Assembly (NCBI GenBank): GCA_001773295.1
Contig: MEWG01000015.1
Coordinates: 24,821-34,080, forward strand
Direction of reading: 5' to 3'
DNA: 9,260 nt
Source of the DNA: a candidate division WWE3 bacterium RIFOXYD1_FULL_39_9
GTDB lineage: Bacteria > Patescibacteriota > WWE3 > UBA101185 > UBA10185
The position numbers were made by a program, and so were the translations under genes. Under the pieces are notes generated by a model. The model ran no database searches, was not told the origin of the DNA, and saw nothing but the letters and a program-made list of their open reading frames with translations. Shown here piece by piece: positions 6,127-9,260 of the stretch. Position 1 is the first letter of the stretch. Each line of letters opens with the position of its first letter.

Positions 6127-6301
6127 TGGCAGGAACTAAACTTTTCAAAAATTCTATATCTATTTTAACATCAAAAGGCACAGACATTTCAAGTACTTTC
6201 TGCTCAAGGTACATTTCTTTAGAAAACGGACGCAATTTAAATTGCAAAAACATCATAAACGAAGCGCCTGTTAAGATGATTAGTACAATGAGTGCTCTCA
6301 T
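6119..6301 (-). CDS. Small single-helix membrane protein of the pilus-like operon
   Basis: This protein of 60 residues has no recognised family. A hydrophobic helix spans about residues 3-19, right at the N-terminus, followed by a basic segment (KLRPFSK) and an acidic/hydrophobic tail of about 30 residues. Its start overlaps the stop of the PilO-like gene by four bases (ATGA), and its end overlaps the next gene by eight bases. Such tight coupling argues that it is a real gene. By position it could be a small partner of the PilN/PilO-like inner-membrane complex, but nothing in the sequence shows this. No Shine-Dalgarno sequence is visible, which is consistent with translational coupling. Confidence 0.6.
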   Translation of the reverse strand: MRALIVLIILTGASFMMFLQFKLRPFSKEMYLEQKVLEMSVPFDVKIDIEFLKSLVPANE

Positions 6302-6870
6302 TTAGGCTGTGTGTAAATTAATATATATAATCTAACTTTATATTGAACTCTTGTCGAAAGAAGTTGTCTATTTAGGTCCACAGATTTAACATTTGTAATA
6401 CGTTTTAGCCCTTCGATCTTTTTTATCACACCGCTTGGATATGAAGCGCCGTCCATTTGTACATGCAACTCAATCGTATTTGCTTCGTCTGCATAACCGC
6501 TCTGCGAAAAATTTCTCATTATGTAACCCTGATCTCCGATTGCGCCTATTAAATCCAAAATATAAGTCTGAATTTCAGGTTCTAAGGGCATGAACGTGTT
6601 AAGAAAGCTTATGTTAGTTCTATATTCGTACAAATCACTTCGTGATTTTTTTAAGTACGCCTCGTTAGCATTTAATGCTGTCTTGGCCAGCTGCATCTCG
6701 GCCAAAACACTAGATTTTTCCTTTAAAGTCATAAACAGCGGTCGAATTCCATAAAAGCCAAAAACCACTAGGACAATAACGAGCCAAATACCGTACAACT
6801 TTAACAAAAAATCGGTATTTTTATACGAGCGCAAAAAGGTTGTGAAGTATTTTTCGGCCTCGTGCTTCAT
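6298..6870 (-). CDS. pilO: PilO-like pilus assembly protein
   Basis: PilO proteins are inner-membrane components of the type IV pilus alignment complex and pair with PilN. This protein of 190 residues has the expected layout: a short cytoplasmic N-terminus, one membrane helix at about 24-44, a coiled-coil-like stretch at about 48-95 (LKEKSSVLAEMQ, then NEAYLKKSRSDL), and a C-terminal alpha/beta domain of ferredoxin-like type. That domain includes an IELHVQMDGASYPSGV segment (about 135-150) and a following IKKIEGLKRI helix. Length matches the family (about 200). The start overlaps the PilN-like stop by four bases and has a strong Shine-Dalgarno sequence. The assignment rests on architecture and pairing with the PilN-like gene, since PilO sequences are poorly conserved. 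A GspM-like relative is the alternative. Confidence 0.72.
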   Translation of the reverse strand: MKHEAEKYFTTFLRSYKNTDFLLKLYGIWLVIVLVVFGFYGIRPLFMTLKEKSSVLAEMQLAKTALNANEAYLKKSRSDLYEYRTNISFLNTFMPLEPEIQTYILDLIGAIGDQGYIMRNFSQSGYADEANTIELHVQMDGASYPSGVIKKIEGLKRITNVKSVDLNRQLLSTRVQYKVRLYILIYTQPK

Positions 6871-7463
6871 TTAAAAACTCCTTCAAAATCAACCTTATAA
6901 TTATTTTTACTTCGCTGCAGCTCTGCTGATTTAATTGAAATTGATTCAACTAGCCCGCTTTCCAAGTATTTGTTTAGAAGTTTGGCGAAATCCAACGGAC
7001 TGCTTCCTTCTAAAGTAATCTTGAAACTTTGAGGCGTGAGGCTACTACTGACTACCGACATAGTGCCTCCAAGTTCTTCAAAGAGAACACTTGATTTCTC
7101 ACCGACCAACGACCTTGAGTTTTGGATATTTTTGTAAAAAGCAGTTTTTCTATCAATTTCTTGGATAGCTGCTGCGTCTTCCTTGTAAACAGCGGCCGCT
7201 TCGTACGCACTATCCAAATCTACTTTGGCGGCGTTCAGCCTAACATCCATTAATAAATTGGCCACACTCAGAACGAGATAAATAACACAAGTTACGCCAA
7301 TTGCGATTTGCATTGATTTTACAATTTTTTTAAGGGAAGTATCTGGTGCGACAAACGAGGTATCCTCTAATAAATTGAGGCTATCGATAAAGTTCTCACT
7401 CGGAAGACTTTGAGGAGCTTTTTGCTCCCTTTTGAGAAAGGCGGGCAGCGATACTTTTAGCAT
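6867..7463 (-). CDS. pilN: PilN-like pilus assembly protein whose start overlaps rpsT
   Basis: PilN is a bitopic inner-membrane protein that links cytoplasmic PilM to PilO in type IV pilus machines. This protein of 198 residues has a cytoplasmic N-terminus of about 50 residues, a membrane helix at about 52-72, a helical region at about 75-115, and a C-terminal alpha/beta domain (FKITLEGSSPLDFAKLLNKY, then VESISIKSAEL). LNLLED at 29-34 resembles the INLLP-E motif by which PilN binds PilM, although it sits further from the N-terminus than usual. That motif lies before the only alternative ATG (codon 51, base 7313), which favours the ATG at 7463. The first 68 bases are then read in a different frame inside rpsT. 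No good Shine-Dalgarno sequence precedes the start. No PilM is encoded in the window. Confidence 0.72.
   Translation of the reverse strand: MLKVSLPAFLKREQKAPQSLPSENFIDSLNLLEDTSFVAPDTSLKKIVKSMQIAIGVTCVIYLVLSVANLLMDVRLNAAKVDLDSAYEAAAVYKEDAAAIQEIDRKTAFYKNIQNSRSLVGEKSSVLFEELGGTMSVVSSSLTPQSFKITLEGSSPLDFAKLLNKYLESGLVESISIKSAELQRSKNNYKVDFEGVFK
6878..6884 (-). promoter_or_regulatory. Strong Shine-Dalgarno sequence for the PilO-like gene
   Basis: On the minus strand GAAGGAG lies seven bases before the ATG at 6870, inside the end of the PilN-like gene. It fixes the start choice and contrasts with the lack of such a signal before most other genes here. Confidence 0.8.
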
Positions 7464-7704
7464 ACTTAGATTTTAGCCTATTTGATTTGTTTTTATGAAT
7501 AACTTTTTCTTTTGCGGCCTTATCTAAAACCTTCTGTAGCTTTGTTAAACGGGTGTTTAAATCCTCGGCTTTAGGACTTTTGACTTCTAGCTCGGCTTTA
7601 AGTGACTTTGTGGCGTCCTTAATCATCTTTTCCCACATAGAATTGTGGGATGCTTTTCTTGCCGAACTTCTTATAGCTTTTTTTGCAGATTTGGTATTTG
7701 CCAT
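7396..7704 (-). CDS. rpsT: 30S ribosomal protein S20
   Basis: S20 is a primary binding protein of the 16S rRNA in the small ribosomal subunit. This protein of 102 residues begins MANTKSAKKAIR and continues with RSSARKASHNS, the classic S20 start. The middle is a helical Lys-rich segment, and the domain closes with HKNKSNRLKSKYAKSIAARL. Typical S20 has about 85-90 residues; here a Ser/Lys tail (KGAKSSSKSSE) is added, encoded by the part of the gene that overlaps the PilN-like reading frame. It ends with TGA and leads the minus-strand operon. The ATG is preceded by no Shine-Dalgarno sequence and may be close to the transcription start. Confidence 0.96.
   Translation of the reverse strand: MANTKSAKKAIRSSARKASHNSMWEKMIKDATKSLKAELEVKSPKAEDLNTRLTKLQKVLDKAAKEKVIHKNKSNRLKSKYAKSIAARLSQKGAKSSSKSSE
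7413..7429 (-). repeat. Hairpin at the rpsT / PilN-like overlap
   Basis: On the minus strand GGAGC-AAAAA-GCTCC forms a perfect 5-bp stem plus one G-T closing pair, with a loop of five A. It lies in the last codons of rpsT and about 34 bases into the PilN-like gene. It could affect ribosomes at the rpsT end or expression of the downstream gene. No T tract follows, so it does not look like a terminator. Confidence 0.4.
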
Positions 7705-7719
7705 TGCGCTACGTATGAT
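7691..7719 (+). promoter_or_regulatory. Candidate sigma-70-type promoter for murJ
   Basis: TTGGTA (7691-7696) and TATGAT (7714-7719) are separated by 17 bases, a good match to the housekeeping consensus. The -35 lies within the first codons of rpsT on the other strand. Transcription would begin near 7725-7727, making the ATG at 7725 leaderless or giving a leader of about 23 bases to the ATG at 7749. Confidence 0.5.
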
Positions 7720-7742
7720 AACATATGAAAGTTAAATGTAAA
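7715..7742 (-). promoter_or_regulatory. Candidate sigma-70-type promoter for rpsT operon
   Basis: Read on the minus strand, TTTACA (7742-7737) and TATCAT (7720-7715) are separated by 16 bases, close to the -35 and -10 consensus. The predicted start of transcription lies only a few bases before the rpsT ATG at 7704, implying an almost leaderless mRNA. The -10 element overlaps that of the opposing candidate promoter. It was identified by eye only. Confidence 0.45.
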
Positions 7743-9260
7743 GCTAAAATGGGCATTAATAACACTAAAAACAAACTAACCGCCTTCCTTATGGACACCC
7801 AAAATACCATACTGTCGGCAGCCCTGGTTCTTGCAATTTCCAGCGGCATTAATGCTGTGCTCGGAGTGGTCAAAAACAGGTTCTTTGCAAGCGAATTCGG
7901 TGTTTCTCAAGAACTTGCGGTCTTTTATACCGCCGATAAGATCCCTAATTTGGTCTATTCAATACTAATCGTAGGGGCTATCTCCACAGTTTTTATACCT
8001 GTTTTTACGGACCTTCTTAAAAAAGATAAACAAAAAGCCTTCGAAACAGCCTCGACCATAATAAATACAACTTTCGTATTTTTCCTGGTAATAAGTACTT
8101 TTATATTTATCTACGCGGAACCAATTATTAACTTGCTAGCGCTTGGTAAATTTCCTAGCTCAGATGTGACGCTCGGTGCAAATTTAATGAGGGTAATGCT
8201 GATTAGTCAGATGATCCTCGTCACGGGAAGTCTTATAACCAGTGTTCTTCAATCTTTTAAATATTTTATTGCGCCGGCAATTGCACCTGTAGCGTATAAC
8301 ATCGGTATGATCATAGGTATTTTGTTTTTGTCCGACAAATACGGGATATACGGTCCGGCATACGGAACTATTCTTGGCGCTACCTTTCACCTTCTTATAC
8401 AACTTCCCTACATCAAAAGAACTGGGTTTGTGCAGAGCATGTCTTTCAATTTTCATGCCAAGGGGCTTAAAGAGATGTCCCGGCTTATACCACCGAGACT
8501 GGTTAGCGTGTTAATTTCCAATTTACTTGGAACAGTAAATAACAGTTTGGCCATTCTGATTTCCACATCTTCAGTAATATTCTTGAAATTTGCTATCCAG
8601 CTACAGTCTTTCCCAATCATGCTGTTTGGAGCCTCAATAGCCACAGCCAGCCTACCTACCCTGTCTGCAGAAAATGATGAAAAAGATAGAGAAAAGTTCA
8701 AAAAAACATTTATTACTTCGTTCCATCAGATGATGTACTTGGTGCTTCCGTTAAGTGTAATTCTTATGATTCTAAGAATTCCGGTGGTTCGCCTGGTTTA
8801 CGGTGTGTCAAACTTTCCCTGGGAAGCTACAGTTAAAACTGCTTACGTTTTGGCGTTTTTTAGCTTTTCGGTGTTTTCACAAAGCGCGAATTATTTAATA
8901 ACAAGAGCATTTTATGCATTGAAGGACACTACAACACCGGTAAAAATAAGCGCAGCAACTATTCTTTTAAATGTGGGGATGTCATTACTTTTTGTTTTAG
9001 GATTTGGTTGGGGTGTCTGGTCCGTGGCATTCTCATTTTCAGTAACGTCACTAATAGATATGGTTCTGTTAATGTATATGCTCAGCAGGAAACTGGGAGG
9101 TTTCCGACCGGAAACGATTTTAGTCCCGTTTACTAAAATTTCTTATGCGTCCGTTTTAATGGGAATTGGACTCTATGTTCCGTTGAAACTGCTGGATAGA
9201 GTGGTTTTTGACACGTCCAGAACCCTGAATTTATTTGTATTAACAGCTGTTGCTGGAATT
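7725..9260 (+). CDS. murJ: MurJ-type lipid II flippase (3' end outside window)
   Basis: MurJ is a polytopic inner-membrane protein of the MVF/MOP superfamily that flips lipid II for peptidoglycan synthesis. The open frame runs 512 codons to the window edge. An in-frame TAA at 7719 limits the start to ATG 7725, 7749 or 7791; none has a Shine-Dalgarno sequence. Family blocks, numbered from 7725, are VLGVVKNRFFASEFG (45-59), ADKIPNLVYSILIVGAIS followed by FIPVF, the RLIPPRLVSVLISNL segment, the QLQSFPIMLFGASIATASLP block, and TRAFYALKDTTTPVKIS. Many hydrophobic helices are evident. Compared with E. coli by eye, the position of Arg18 appears to be Ala44 and that of Arg24 Lys50, with Arg52 nearby. 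Promoters appear shared back to back with rpsT. With LCP and sortase genes nearby, it supports a peptidoglycan-bearing envelope. Confidence 0.92.
   Translation, partial: MKVKCKAKMGINNTKNKLTAFLMDTQNTILSAALVLAISSGINAVLGVVKNRFFASEFGVSQELAVFYTADKIPNLVYSILIVGAISTVFIPVFTDLLKKDKQKAFETASTIINTTFVFFLVISTFIFIYAEPIINLLALGKFPSSDVTLGANLMRVMLISQMILVTGSLITSVLQSFKYFIAPAIAPVAYNIGMIIGILFLSDKYGIYGPAYGTILGATFHLLIQLPYIKRTGFVQSMSFNFHAKGLKEMSRLIPPRLVSVLISNLLGTVNNSLAILISTSSVIFLKFAIQLQSFPIMLFGASIATASLPTLSAENDEKDREKFKKTFITSFHQMMYLVLPLSVILMILRIPVVRLVYGVSNFPWEATVKTAYVLAFFSFSVFSQSANYLITRAFYALKDTTTPVKISAATILLNVGMSLLFVLGFGWGVWSVAFSFSVTSLIDMVLLMYMLSRKLGGFRPETILVPFTKISYASVLMGIGLYVPLKLLDRVVFDTSRTLNLFVLTAVAGI

Noticed and set aside
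7553..7735. Plus-strand open frame of 60 codons opposite rpsT
   Set aside because: It is antisense to an unambiguous S20 gene and gives a generic hydrophobic product.
8184..8701. Two adjacent minus-strand open frames inside murJ
   Set aside because: The plus-strand frame is open for 512 codons with MurJ blocks throughout, so these are shadows.
1..9260. Recoded UGA (as in some candidate phyla), CRISPR arrays, tRNA or rRNA genes, insertion sequences
   Set aside because: TGA acts as a normal stop at tpiA, rpsT and the PilN-like gene with no in-frame TGA needed elsewhere. No regularly spaced repeats, cloverleaf-like segments, transposase motifs or terminal inverted repeats were seen.

Overview
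The window is a gene-dense bacterial segment with about 40% GC by eye. Genes abut or overlap by a few bases, proteins are short for their families, most starts lack a Shine-Dalgarno sequence, and TGA is used as a normal stop (for example tpiA and rpsT). Together with the PilN/PilO-like genes, LCP protein, sortase and MurJ, this fits a Candidate Phyla Radiation (Patescibacteria) genome. A Microgenomates-like lineage is my best guess, but it rests on the style of the proteins and not on a database match.

Layout: (1) A plus-strand run from 1 to 5673 reads like one transcription unit. It starts with the 3' part of a glyceraldehyde-3-phosphate dehydrogenase gene and a compact, divergent phosphoglycerate kinase. 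A single-cluster ferredoxin-like protein follows, then a half-length protein resembling the N-terminal part of aldehyde:ferredoxin oxidoreductases (AOR). Next come triosephosphate isomerase, a LytR-CpsA-Psr (LCP) protein, a short DNA polymerase III delta subunit, and a sortase with an intact His/Cys/Arg triad. (2) A convergent junction at about 5669-5722 holds several overlapping inverted repeats, probably a bidirectional terminator. (3) A minus-strand operon is transcribed from 7704 down to 5710: ribosomal protein S20, a PilN-like protein, a PilO-like protein, a 60-residue membrane protein, and a 138-residue protein whose C-terminus looks like a sortase sorting signal (VPDSG, hydrophobic helix, basic tail). 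(4) From about 7725 to the end runs a plus-strand, 3'-incomplete murJ, divergent from rpsT across a very short intergenic space that may carry back-to-back promoters.

How the genes may work together: gap, pgk and tpiA form the triose-phosphate part of glycolysis. The ferredoxin-like protein and half-AOR sit between pgk and tpiA, which suggests an electron-transfer function tied to triose-phosphate or aldehyde metabolism. The missing C-terminal half makes normal tungstopterin catalysis doubtful. The LCP protein, sortase, MurJ and pilus-like genes point to envelope and surface assembly. The sortase and the VPDSG protein sit tail to tail and are a plausible enzyme-substrate pair. The most unusual items are the ferredoxin/half-AOR insertion, the sortase/VPDSG pair, and the 68-base out-of-frame overlap between rpsT and the PilN-like gene.
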